Below, in pieces: positions 1-10,094 of a DNA stretch of 64,000 nucleotides. A program made the translations under genes and the position numbers. Numbering within the stretch: the first letter of the stretch is position 1; each line of letters begins with the position of its first letter. The stretch covers positions 6,510,001 to 6,574,000 of the forward strand of contig JAUEDM010000001.1 in the NCBI GenBank assembly GCA_033439685.1, in the 5' to 3' direction. The notes beneath the pieces were generated by a model, which was not told where the DNA came from, did not search any database, and worked only from the letters and a program-made list of their open reading frames with translations. Source of the stretch: Apodospora peruviana (lineage: Eukaryota > Ascomycota > Sordariomycetes > Sordariales > Lasiosphaeriaceae).

Positions 1-2
1 AG

Positions 3-746
3 CCACTGACTCACGGTTGGCAACCAACAGATCACGTGTTCATCTCGGTTCCTGTCCTGGGTCGCTCGCATGCCCTGCAAGCTCACCCCTTCACCATCGC
101 CTCGGCCGCACCACCTCGCCGCTCCGTCGAACCAGATCCGCAGCGCCCCGTCCACGCATGGCTCACTTTGCTCATCCGGACCTACGATGGATTCACTGCG
201 GATTTTCTGCGATACGCTGAGACGAACTCACGCGTTCAGGTCACTCTAGACGGCCCTTACGGCTCGTCTCACACCTTAGACATGCTGCGTGAGTCTGACT
301 GCGCTATCCTTGTGGCCGGCGGCAGCGGGATCGCCGTCACATTCCCTCTGGTCTGGGCTCTACTGCATGATTTAGACCCACAATCCCAATCGGTGAGTGG
401 GAAGACAAGAAGGGCAGGCCGAGCCGTGCCGGCAAGGCAGTGTGTGCATCTGCTCTGGGTGACGCACTCCCGCTCTCATCGAAGCTGGGTCCCGCAACAG
501 CAGTTCGATGAGCTAGTTTCTCTGGGCCTCAACATTGTGATCCCAGAGCCTACGGCTGAATGCGGACGTCCCGATGTCGCTGGATACGTGTATGGATGGA
601 TCCAGGGTGCGACGGCGGAAGGACGCAAGGTCGGCGTGGTGGCCTCTGGCCCTGATGGGCTGAACCGAGTGGTGAGGAACGCCTGTGCAGACGCGATTGG
701 GACAGGATTGGACGTTAGAGTGACCGTGGAGAAGTTTGGATGGTGA
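3..746 (+). CDS. Ferric reductase-like transmembrane protein, C-terminal part (cut by window edge)
   Basis: This is the 3' part of a flavocytochrome of the ferric/cupric reductase (FRE) family, which moves electrons from cytosolic NADPH through FAD and haem to extracellular metal. The frame is already open at the window edge, so the N-terminal haem-binding membrane helices lie outside. Visible in order are the start of the FAD-binding barrel (WQPTDHVFISVP), the HPFTIAS FAD-contact motif, the pyridine-nucleotide loop VAGGSGIA, and a conserved C-terminal stretch (VASGPDGLNRVVRNA) ending in the family-typical EKFGW. No intron is needed in this piece. The family is clear from motif order; the substrate metal cannot be told from this half. 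Confidence 0.85.
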   Translation, partial: PLTHGWQPTDHVFISVPVLGRSHALQAHPFTIASAAPPRRSVEPDPQRPVHAWLTLLIRTYDGFTADFLRYAETNSRVQVTLDGPYGSSHTLDMLRESDCAILVAGGSGIAVTFPLVWALLHDLDPQSQSVSGKTRRAGRAVPARQCVHLLWVTHSRSHRSWVPQQQFDELVSLGLNIVIPEPTAECGRPDVAGYVYGWIQGATAEGRKVGVVASGPDGLNRVVRNACADAIGTGLDVRVTVEKFGW

Positions 747-1436
747 TAGAATGAATGAATACATACGATTTCTTGGATAACGATCGACTGGGAGGAGCTT
801 TTACGCATATCATACTGCATTAATGCGGCGTTCATTGGATTACTTTAGCATACCGTACAATTAGATTACACATGTGTTGTAATTAAGCAGGGCAATGTAA
901 ATTGTGAAATCGGTGCGGTACAAATGAGGTGGCTTCTCTAAGGTTAACTTCACAAGATTTCGCGTAACTGGCCAATCCGTGGTTGGCCCGGCAGCCGTCA
1001 TGGGTGTAAGTTATTAGTACGAGGTACAAGTACATGTTACCATTTCGGAGATCCGACGATTCTTTTCGATGTGCGGTATCAATTGGACGCCAAGCATCTC
1101 GGAAAAAAATATGGCGAGTTTAGGAATCAGGCAGCTAGCAGTTTGTCTGGCTGATTTCTTGTCCGAAAGTGCAGAAATCCTTGAATTTTTGAGGCGGCGT
1201 GATGACGTCCATTGACGTCAGGGTTGTGTGTGACTGGCGACACAACCGTGGCCATTTCAAGATTCCCATCACCCATAAGGAGATGTTTCAGACCGATGTT
1301 TCAGACCAATGTTTGTTCTCGAATATATCATCTCACCTTGAACCGCAAAAACAAAAGAGCTGTCTTTTTGCAATTATTCCATCAAATCATTTCTCCACCA
1401 CAAACTACCAAAAGAAGAACCACCGCACAATCCAGA
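747..1436. other. Intergenic, ferric reductase 3' side to small-protein promoter
   Basis: I see no supported gene. It holds the promoter of the small glycine-rich protein, including two CRE-like octamers at 1203-1220 and a perfect 13-bp tandem repeat at 1282-1307 (gatgtttcagacc twice). Confidence 0.6.
1203..1220 (+). promoter_or_regulatory. Tandem CRE/ATF-type bZIP sites
   Basis: TGACGTCC at 1203-1210 is followed by the perfect palindrome TGACGTCA at 1213-1220, so the two half-identical sites are spaced exactly 10 bp apart, about one helical turn. TGACGTCA is the consensus for ATF/CREB-type bZIP factors (Atf1/AtfA in fungi). The pair lies about 220 bp before the ATG of the small glycine-rich protein, a plausible promoter position. 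Function is inferred. Confidence 0.5.
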
Positions 1437-1733
1437 ATGTCGGGCCTCTTGAACATGTCCGACGACAAGACCAAGGACACCCAATCGGGTGCTTCGGGCG
1501 CCGCAAAGACCGTCACCTCGACGCTCGGCAACACAGTCGGCGGCGTGACCAACACCGCGGGTGGAATTTTGGGCGCAGCCGGTCGCGGCATCGGCGACAC
1601 CGTCAACAGCGTGACCGGTGAGGCAGGCCGACCCGTGGGCGATGGAATCTCCAACATCGGATCGGGAATCGAGGGTGCTGGCCAGCAGGCATCCCAAGGC
1701 GTGAAGAATGCCGGGGAGTGGAAGAAGGCTTAA
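1437..1733 (+). CDS. Small glycine-rich amphipathic-repeat protein (LEA/CsbD-like)
   Basis: The 98-residue product starts MSGLLNMSDDKTKD and then consists of loose 11-residue-like units rich in Gly, Thr, Ala and Val (for example TLGNTVGGVTNTAGGILGA and RGIGDTVNSVTGE), ending in a Lys-rich EWKKA. It has no cysteine, no signal peptide and no membrane helix. Such composition is typical of hydrophilic stress proteins of the LEA/CsbD type that are common in fungi. The frame stays open upstream, but the ATG at 1437 is preferred because the sequence before it is low-quality coding and T-rich. CRE-like bZIP sites about 220 bp upstream fit a stress-induced gene. The specific function is unknown. Confidence 0.65.
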   Translation: MSGLLNMSDDKTKDTQSGASGAAKTVTSTLGNTVGGVTNTAGGILGAAGRGIGDTVNSVTGEAGRPVGDGISNIGSGIEGAGQQASQGVKNAGEWKKA

Positions 1734-2262
1734 AGGACTTGACGATGCGATATGTCTTGGTTTCCGATTGGTGTGCGAAAAGAAACGGGAATGAGGTTAC
1801 AATAGAGGCAATTGTGTTATTGGCTTTGTATGATCTGGTGGTGGATATGTATGAATATCAGTAATAATGCCGGGTCAAACGAAATGACAAGAGGAAGAAA
1901 AGAGTTTACTATGGTCATCTGTTCAGGATATTAGGCAACGTGATTCAATGTTGACAGGGGATAATAGCCATCCTGTCTCGCTCTGGTGCGTGCGTGATGA
2001 GTGTCCAGGCTTCCTTTGCCGAGTCATACTCCCACGGATCGCTAGATCTGCTGCTCTTGCTCCTGCTCTTGCTCCTGCTCCTGCTGCCAGGAATATTGTC
2101 GGCTGGGATATCGAGGCGCCTTAGTCATATGCGTTAGAATCGGTTAGACTATGAGACTATGGAAAGAAACCGAAAGAACCAGGAATCTACTCTGGTCCAA
2201 CCGTTAGGACGTCTCAACGACTGGGATCATGCATAAAAGGCACATCTTCTCTCCGACTAAGC
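1734..2262. other. Intergenic with CTCCTG-type microsatellite
   Basis: No gene supported. An imperfect hexamer repeat of the form (ctcttg/ctcctg)n lies at about 2048-2095. The right part is the 5' flank of a 5S rRNA copy. Confidence 0.5.
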
Positions 2263-2374
2263 ACATACGACCATAGCCACTGGGAAGCTCGGGATCCCGT
2301 CCGCTAGATAAGCCAGTGAGGGCCAGACTAGTATTTGGGTCGGTGACGACCAGCGAATCCCTGGTGTTGTATGT
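2263..2374 (+). rRNA. 5S rRNA copy, 7-nt internal deletion variant
   Basis: The stretch opens ACATACGACCATAG, has the box A-like internal region, TTGGGTCGGTGACGACCAGC and CAGCGAATCCC, and closes TTGTATGTT, matching the fungal 5S rRNA pattern. A T-rich tract follows, as expected for Pol III termination. Compared with the copy at 51182-51300 it lacks seven bases (tctccca) after CCGCT, so it is 112 nt instead of about 119. It is either a functional variant or a recent pseudogene. Single scattered 5S genes are usual in Pezizomycotina such as Neurospora. Confidence 0.7.
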
Positions 2375-3613
2375 TTATTGTCTTGTCTTTTTTCCTTTTG
2401 GTTTTCAATCTAGAACCCAGTAATCTCGAGGTGCGTGACATATCTTTTATTAGATACATAGATAGTAGCAGCCGCCAGATGAGACACTGTGGTCATTATT
2501 GCAAGTCCAGGAGGTGTTATTGCAATCATCTGTTTACAGTAGACTATTCAAGCCGCACCCTCTGTTGCTGTGGCGACGGTTGCCCCTTTCCTTTGCTTGG
2601 CACTCATGGCCATCCTGACTCTTAAATCATCCTCCAATCTCTTGTAGGTGCCTACGGAGCCTTTGCTCAACATCGTAGTTGCAGGTGATCAACGCCAGTA
2701 CTTTTATTTCTGCACCCGAGCCAGATAGCGCACGAAGAAATCAATACGAGATTGCTCACATTGGTCTACCATTGAACCCTTAGATAATCTCCAAGACAAT
2801 GCCAAACAACTGGTAAACTTGTAAATAAGGTAGCTTCTACGACTCATACGAGTGAGCCCCCGTCGGGGGCCTATCCAGAGAAGTATGTCTCTATTATAGC
2901 TTCAAGTTACATGTCCTAATTCAAGTTGCAGCCGCTAACTGCATGCAATATCTGCACCTGGAATTTTCCTCTCTCGGCCTTAGGGAATCAACTGTGAGAG
3001 TAAAATTCACGATCCGGATTGTTTCACGTGCTGGCTAGGCCCATGTAATTATCCAGTACATCTTTTCTTCTTCGTACTTTGTCTTTTTTTTTTTTTGCTC
3101 ATCTAGCTGGTTGTACGGAGTGGAAAGCTGCTCTCCTTTCGCGCCAAAGAGTTCCTATACTTCAATACTACCAGGTAGTTGCCGGCGTTATGGCTAGGTA
3201 GGATTAGGGTCATAGTAGCACCGTTGCTGGCCCTACACAAGGCAGCTGGCCAGAGGAATGGATGTCGCGTGGTAATCAACACCCCAGTCACACTGGCCAG
3301 GCAGGCGACCACATGGCAACAGCCACAGATGACATCATCCGGGGAGACCAGTCCACATTGTACCCCAGACCAGAGCGCCTGGACCCCAAATTTGAAACTC
3401 AGTCATGCCACACAGTGAATCCTAAAAGAGTGGCCAATTTCTACACGTGCACTTGCCCTTTTTATATCTCAAACATTCGCATCTCGAATACTTATTTTTT
3501 CCAAACAGACCCCAAAAACCACAACCTGAACATCACTAATTCTCAGCTCATTTCACGTAACCATCCACGTCACTCATTCTGCCCATTAAACGTCTACATC
3601 TCAATCAGTCTCC
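2375..3613. other. Intergenic, no gene recognised
   Basis: Only short, coding-poor frames are present. A T-run of about 15 lies near 3086-3100. The last 200 bases are C/A-rich and look like the promoter and 5' UTR of the next small gene. Confidence 0.5.
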
Positions 3614-3853
3614 ATGGGCCGTTCCTACAACAAAGGGGCCAAGGCCACCAACGCCCAAGTCCCGCGGCAGTGGACCGATCTGACCCCCCACAAGTACTGC
3701 AAGCGGATCGACCTGGGCCGCATCGGTCGAGCCAACAAGGCGCAGAAGTGTGACGACTGTCTGCAGGTCAAGGCGTCGCTCGAGAAGTCGGTTCAGAGGG
3801 ACACGGCGGTGCGCCGGCAGGAGAAGATGGAATGGGGATTCGGAGAGGAGTGA
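3614..3853 (+). CDS. Small hypothetical protein with CDDC motif
   Basis: This intronless 79-residue basic protein is of unrecognised family. Evidence for coding is a good ATG context (ctccATGgg), strong G/C preference at third codon positions compared with the AT-richer flanks, and a clean stop. Notable residues are HKYC (about residues 26-29) and KCDDC (about 45-49), which together could make a C/H metal site, followed by a charged helix (QVKASLEKSVQRDTAVRR). There is no signal peptide or membrane segment. Nothing in the neighbourhood suggests a role. Confidence 0.55.
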   Translation: MGRSYNKGAKATNAQVPRQWTDLTPHKYCKRIDLGRIGRANKAQKCDDCLQVKASLEKSVQRDTAVRRQEKMEWGFGEE

Positions 3854-4599
3854 GCTCGGTTGTTGAAAAACATACGAGCACTTGGGATCAAGTCAGTCAC
3901 TCGCTCGTCTACCGAGCAGGAAATCGGGGCTGGATTCTTTGGTAATTACATGCCGTTCCAATGTCTATCCGTATTCTGGTTGACCTGGCGATGAAATCCA
4001 GCCCTAGTCTTCGACGATGGATCGATCTATCCGCGCCACACAACGTTGAGGAACTTTTTCGAGTTGGAACTCAGGTGGTGGGCATCATTGCACGGTTGCT
4101 CATCCTTGAACTACATAGAGCTAGGCGCGTATATACAAAGATGTCAGAGATAACGTTGCTGTCCCCCCATCGCTGATTTCAAACCAACAAAGGATCAATT
4201 TGGAGGGTTCATTGGACTGGACGGATCTGTTGGCAGAGCGAAAGGCAGAGACAGACCGCCATCGACCAGGAATTTGGATGAGACATTCATAGAATGCAGT
4301 ATTATAGGAGCATGGTGTAAATCGGGACTGGATAGAAGGATGAATATCTCTATTTATTCATGAGCATACGATAATTACTCCACCGCGAGGCCATGCTCAG
4401 CTGCGCACCCATCATATCATGCATCTATCTAGTTTAACCATAAAAATGCTAACATGGACTAAACCAGCTCTAGTTGTTCTGTATGAATCCCCACGCAACC
4501 ATCCATCGTAATGACAACATCTAGATTACATGAAAATGAGTACTATCTTGATCGTGCTTTGTTTGCTTGATTCACGACGCCAGCGTCAACATTGCAGGT
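3854..4599. other. Convergent 3' intergenic
   Basis: Lies between the 3' ends of the small CDDC protein and the Myb gene. It holds AT-rich 3' UTR-like sequence and no supported gene. Confidence 0.5.
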
Positions 4600-5878
4600 T
4601 TACCACGTCTGATATGAAGGACGAATCATGTACCGGTAGCCTGCCGTCATGGTAGCGGAAGGGCTTGCCATTGAGTTGGCACCAACGTACATGGACAAAT
4701 ACGAAGCAGGTTGCAGATGCTGGTGACCTGCTACTTCCGCGCTATTCGTGTTCATCTGGCCGAAAAAGTCACCACCATCACCACCAGCAAAGTCAAAGCT
4801 CTGCTGCTGCTGGGACGCCGTGTATGGGGTACTGTCGAACGACGCAAGCGAAGGGTCTGATGAGCTCATGTTTGTCCAGGCGGAGGACCAGTCCATCGTA
4901 TCTACCACCTGGGCCGCGATCGGGGTTGGATCCGGAGTTGACGCGGCGCTGTGGAAGATGGTCGCATTGGCCGAGGTGGGAGACCAACAGTCGGGTGCTG
5001 ATAGCTGTGAGTGGTGCTGGTGTTCTAGCTCTGTAGCTCTCAATAAATCGTATGGCGCCTCCATGTTGCTTGATCCAGAAGGTGTGCTGGGTACAGTCGG
5101 CGGCGTGAACCCTCTGTATTCGGGGTGGGAGGTAATAGAGCGCGATGGCGACCGATCGTGACGCAAAGAAAGCTGCCGCTCATGGGCGGAAGCATCGGAA
5201 CCACCGCCCAAGTCCTGCTTGCGCTGTAGGATGCTGTACCTGTTTTTGGCAGACAGTGAGGTCCGGTTGGGGAAGTGTTTGTTGACAATTCCGGTCCAGT
5301 TCCGTCCGTGTTTGGCTACTGTCCGGAGCAATTTCATGTCCTGGAGCAGAAGGACTGGTTAGCAATCAATTCTTGGTGCAGTGGATGTGATCATCATTTC
5401 TCACCTCTTCCGCCGTCCAGGGACTCTTGTCGATCTTGGGATCAAGGCAGTCGTACCAGCGCTTCCAGCACTGATCTCCATTGCGCGTCCCAACGAGGTT
5501 GGCAATCTTGCTCCACCGCGTGCCGTGTATCGCCACGGCGTCGCGAAGTCTTTGGTCTTCCTCCCTCGTCCACGTCCCTTTCCGGATTGAATGGGCGATA
5601 CTGTAGTGCCATCGCTTTCGGCAGTCCTTGTTGTTTCGTCCTGGAAGATGGGCGGCGACACTACACCAGCTAATGGGCCCATTTTGGGGCTTCTCTATTT
5701 TCCGTTAGAGGTCTTGTCAGTCATGAACCGAAAAGGGGTTGATGTGGGCAGATAAATCGGCGGTTAGTTACTCACCCTTTGCTACCGCTCTGGCCAGGAG
5801 CGAGTCCTCTGCTGGCGTCCATACCTGCCGGGTCTTGTGCTTGGTAGATGGAAGACCGCTGGGTGGTTGAGGAATCAT
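4600..5878 (-). CDS. Three-repeat Myb/SANT DNA-binding protein
   Basis: There are three exons (5776-5878, 5405-5694, 4600-5340), with introns of 81 and 64 nt carrying GTGAGT/TAG and GTGAGA/CAG ends, giving about 377 residues. The protein starts MIPQPPSGLPSTKHKT and has three consecutive Myb repeats: R1 VWTPAEDSLLARAVAKEK...RKRWHY, R2 GTWTREEDQRLRDAVAIHG...WKRWYD, R3 SPWTAEEDMKLLRTVAKHG...NRYSIL. The spaced tryptophans of each helix-turn-helix are visible, R1 having a longer insert before its recognition helix. The C-terminal 200 residues are Ser/Pro/Gln-rich and probably an activation region. It is likely a nuclear transcription factor. It resembles fungal c-Myb/Bas1-like proteins more than two-repeat FlbD. 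Targets are unknown. Confidence 0.85.
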
Positions 5879-8325
5879 TTTGAATACTGAGTTTGAATAA
5901 TAAAGTACTGGATATAGAGTAGGTATATTATGAGGGCTTGGAGGCTCTTGACGAAGAAGCTCAAATACCATGATATGGTGCAGACATAGAGTATACTTAT
6001 AACACTTGCTCCTAGATGAGAAAAAAAGGGATGCCATTACAATGATGTGCAGAGATCTGGGCCTTCATGGTACGGTATGACCGTCACCTCACGCGATAGT
6101 AATAACAAGGAGCAGATCAGATGAAGAGAATACGACTGAAACATGAGCACACGGGTCTGCAAGTTCCTGATGGATTTAGTACCATCAATGATCAGCCCTA
6201 CCGCCATTTTGGTTACACCGAATTGAATGCTGGTCAGCAACGTGGTGGTGACCACAGCGGGATTCGATGCATACGATGCAGGGTAAGGCCGGCAGGCCGT
6301 GATGTACATACGGTCTGCAGCGGCAAGCCATAGCCCCCCTAGGGGTGAGTGTCTTGGTGTCCCGTTGCAAAGAACCTTCGACGGGATCTTGCAGCAGGTT
6401 TCGTGAGGGCCTCGGCTAGGTTTGGGAGAAACAGGCGGTCATTGGTTGTCCTTGGACTGTGTTTCGACCCTGTGCGACCTACCGCTCCTGGACACTTGCA
6501 GTGCTGGCGCAGGCGCATTACTGGTCATGGCGATCCGGTGGCCCGTGGTCCATGAATCCATCATGGTTCATGATGGACCGTGGCGATTTAAAGTCGTGTT
6601 TCAATACAAGACGGGGAGAGCCTGGGCTGGAATTCTGGGGGCGGAAGGCAGACCATACACGAGCAGGCAGGCGGTTCATGCATGTAGGATGATGTGCTAC
6701 GGAAGGAGAAGAAGACGAAGGAAGCTCCGCCAATCTCCCTTCTCGCTTCAGGTTGTATGCCGTGTGTGTTGCGGTTGTTGCTGCACTGCCCGCTCTGCGG
6801 CTGAAGGCAGCGGCTTATTGCCCAGAAAACGGTCCATTGCGACAGCACTGACAACAGGAGCGAAGCGGCAAGCCCGTTTAGACGGGAGTTATGTCGGGAA
6901 GAGCGGTGGACGAAGTCAGCTAATCAACGCAGCAACCTGGTACCTTCCATAATATAACCCAAGGTAGCCAAGGTAGGTAGGTACCTTACTTTATCTGTTA
7001 ATAGCAAGGAATCAAGTTGGTAAGGCAGGCACGATAGCTACAGGTACATTAGGTACGATAACCATAATAGCACCCCGTCCACCGGCGTTCGAGTCAAGCC
7101 CCGGGGGAAGCAAACACCCGACCGCATCAGCAAGCCGACCTGAGTCACCCGAATAAGGCAACCTACCTTAACTACCTTGGCCGTTTTTCTTTCCCTTCAC
7201 TTCTTGAGCACACGCACACCGACACAAAAAAGTGGACCAGAGTCTGACGCGGTTCTTTACCACCAAAGACCCAGCCAGCCACAGTGATATTCGCTGCTCT
7301 AATGCTTCACCACGATTGCTCTCAGCGAACAGCTGAGCTGACATGAGTGATGATTTGTTTGCATTTTTTGGCTGCGCCCATACAAGTCTGTCCAACGAGA
7401 AACAAGACAGGCGGCATGCGACACCCGTTTAGCCCAAAACAGCATCGGTAAGCCTGAGCCCTGCTATCCGGGTAGTGCAGCGCTGTCGCAGCCCTCTCCA
7501 GGTAGGCAAGTACTACGGTTCCGGAGCGGCTTCACAACCTGAAACGGAGAACCCTGCATCTATTGATTCACAAATTAGCTGTTTTTTTATACCGTGTCTT
7601 GGGTTTCTTAGGGCTGGTGGCAATCAACTGTCACCTAGTCCCGTCGCACCGACGACCGGCGTACGTGAGCTGCCGTACCACGACGCTAGCCGTGAAGACG
7701 GTGAGCCTAACACTTTCTGTGGTTACCTGAGTCTCGTGAGGACTTGCCTTGATGCAGGACTGAATCCATCCTCGTCCGATCGTCTCTCACGACTATCTCT
7801 CAGATATTATGGTCGTGGTAATGAAAAGATGGGCGAAAAGAAAAAGGGGGTGAGGTGCCAAGAGCCTCCGGGAAAGTCAGGGGGGAAGTGGCGAAAAGGG
7901 TGGAAAACAACAAATAACAGCCACAGGATCAACAGTCCCCCAACTCAATGGACGACGCCACATTTCGATATTTTATTGGTATTCATCTACTGACTATACG
8001 AGAACCCTGCGCCATTTCGACCCCGGAGTTCTGATTCTACCACTCTCCGACAAGCCACACATCTGACTCGCCATGCACGATTCTCTCCGTTCGTCGTCGG
8101 TCCGAAAGACCTGAAGACGTCGTCGAGTTATCGTGCATGTACGTGGTTAGAGTTTCGGTCTGGAATCATCGTTTCTGCTTCCATGCATCAGATACTCGCT
8201 CTCCTGGACCTGAGACGAACTGTCTCTATTCTTTGAGATGGCAAACCCGTCGGTTTCGCCCCTTCTTGATGCCGACTACATACTAAAGCCTCTCTATACA
8301 AGCATTGTAATCAGACCACTCGGCC
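5879..8325. other. Gene-poor intergenic region
   Basis: No convincing gene on either strand; the longer frames lack ATG starts, intron logic and recognisable motifs. It holds an 8-bp perfect inverted repeat (CCATCATG gtt CATGATGG, 6558-6576) and a cluster of AGGTA/TACCT words at about 6958-7070 and 7155-7185. Confidence 0.5.
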
Positions 8326-8470
8326 GCATACGACCATCTCCACTGGAAGCCTCGGGATCCCGTCAGCTTGACAGACTGCTTCTCTCCATTGATAATCAAG
8401 CAAGGGCCAGACTAGCCTAGAACTAGAAGTTGGGTCGGTGACGGCCAACGAATCCTTGGTGTTGTATGTC
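8326..8470 (+). pseudogene. Disrupted 5S rRNA relic
   Basis: The 5' part GCATACGACCATCTCCACTGG with CTCGGGATCCCGTC and the 3' part GTTGGGTCGGTGACGGCCAA, CGAATCC, GTTGTATGTC are clearly 5S rRNA. The two halves are separated by extra sequence in the middle (about 8375-8412), so the total is about 145 nt instead of about 119. Several consensus bases are changed. A T-rich tract follows. It is a pseudogene by structure; expression cannot be excluded from sequence. Confidence 0.7.
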
Positions 8471-10094
8471 TCTTTACTCTTTCTCCGGCCCACACCTCCT
8501 TCAGTACCACAGCAGCCACGCTTGTTGCTCTCTTCCATTTCTTGAGATGTACTTTCATCTCCCCCGCTACCTGGCAGTGCTGGCCCCAATCACTCCCCAT
8601 GCGACTGTGGCGAACCTATAACTTGAAATGCGCTCTTGGACTCGGCGGTGCTATCATTTGAATGATGCACTACCGTAGCGTACCCATACGGAGTTATCTC
8701 AAATCCACCTATCCAGGGGGGCATTGTTCTCAAGGCACTCTCTGTTGTCGATCAAGGCACCTACCCGCGTCATTTGTTGATCCACTAAGGCGTTCATGCA
8801 CCTCACCGAAGCTTGCTTGGGGGCTAAGGACTGAACACAAACAATGCCATGACCATCATGGTAGATTCTTATCCATCCCTTCCCCTAATACTTGCTAGAG
8901 ATCACGACCTGTTAGGTATCCACTTTCTTCTTTGGCCAACTTTGTCCCCTCTCGCGAGAGAACAGGAGACGCTCCAATTCCACTCCGCAATCATGCAACT
9001 GGTTGTGTGGTGTAGTATACACATGTATTGATTCAAGTTCTTTTGTGTCTGTGCTTTCTTGGCCTCCATTTCTTTGAATCTGCCTTCCGGCTCGCTCTGC
9101 CTTTGTGGCTAGTTGTCTAGGTAATCCAAACTGCAAATAGCCTTGTGCCAGTCGATCAATCCGTCGTCGTTTGGCAAAATGACAACGTTGATTCAGTCAA
9201 TTTTGTCTTTTATTAAACTTCCCCTTTGGGTAAAGTACTTTGGGGACCTCTACGTAAGGTAGTTCCTAACCCCGTCATGATCCTCACGCTCCTTTCTGTC
9301 CTGATCCTCCTTGTGCTGCCAGTGCACGACGAAACGTACAAGCCATCAAACCTGCCTCGGATTTCCGGCTTACCGTGTCACCAGCCTCTGGGGTACTACT
9401 TCATCATTGTCATACGTAGCATGCAACCCATCGCCTAACAGCATCCTTTTGAGTTGTAGAAGGATCAAGAGTAATGAGGTAAGTTCGCGCTTACATCCGG
9501 CCTGGTAGGTATTTATGGTCTTTGGCTTCAGTTTTGCGTCCAGTGACCCATTGTTTTCAAAGAAACGTTCAATATTGCTACTGGTACCGCGTAAATGTTT
9601 GCGAGGTGTGATCAGTCTTGATCAAGCGCTCTTCCAACGATGTTCTATGGCCTCGGCCGAGTTATCTGAGAGCTGTGGAGAGGGAAATTGCTAAAAGGAA
9701 AGGAGCCATCCACGCTTTAACAACCATAGCTCTGAAAGAAACTGGAGATGGAAATTCAAGAAGGACTTCCGTGTAACACTAAACATTTCACGCCAAGCCC
9801 TTTTCAGCTCCCGGGTGAGATCGCTGATACAACCCAATATGGACAAACGGGCGAATTAGTATCAATAAAGTGCAGATTGCTTAGCTCTAAGAACCCTCGA
9901 CTCTGGAGTTCGGTTGCATCGCCAACGGTTGACGTCATAGACATACTGTACATCGTCATCACCAACCTGAAATATTATGCGGGACCGTCATCAGCTGATC
10001 ATCACCGAACTTCAATCCAGAGAAACTCATGTAGAAAGAGTATCAACTTTTGTTTGAAATAACACGAAAAGAATAAAGCCAGAACAAGTCCACA
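8471..10094. other. Intergenic, no gene recognised
   Basis: Only short incoherent frames are present. The right end is the promoter and 5' UTR of the reductase gene. Confidence 0.5.

Noticed and set aside
6422..6952. 176-codon plus-strand frame
   Set aside because: No ATG at its start, poly-Arg composition, no recognisable domain.
7475..7993. 172-codon plus-strand frame
   Set aside because: Non-ATG start, low-complexity Lys/Gly/Pro end and no family features.
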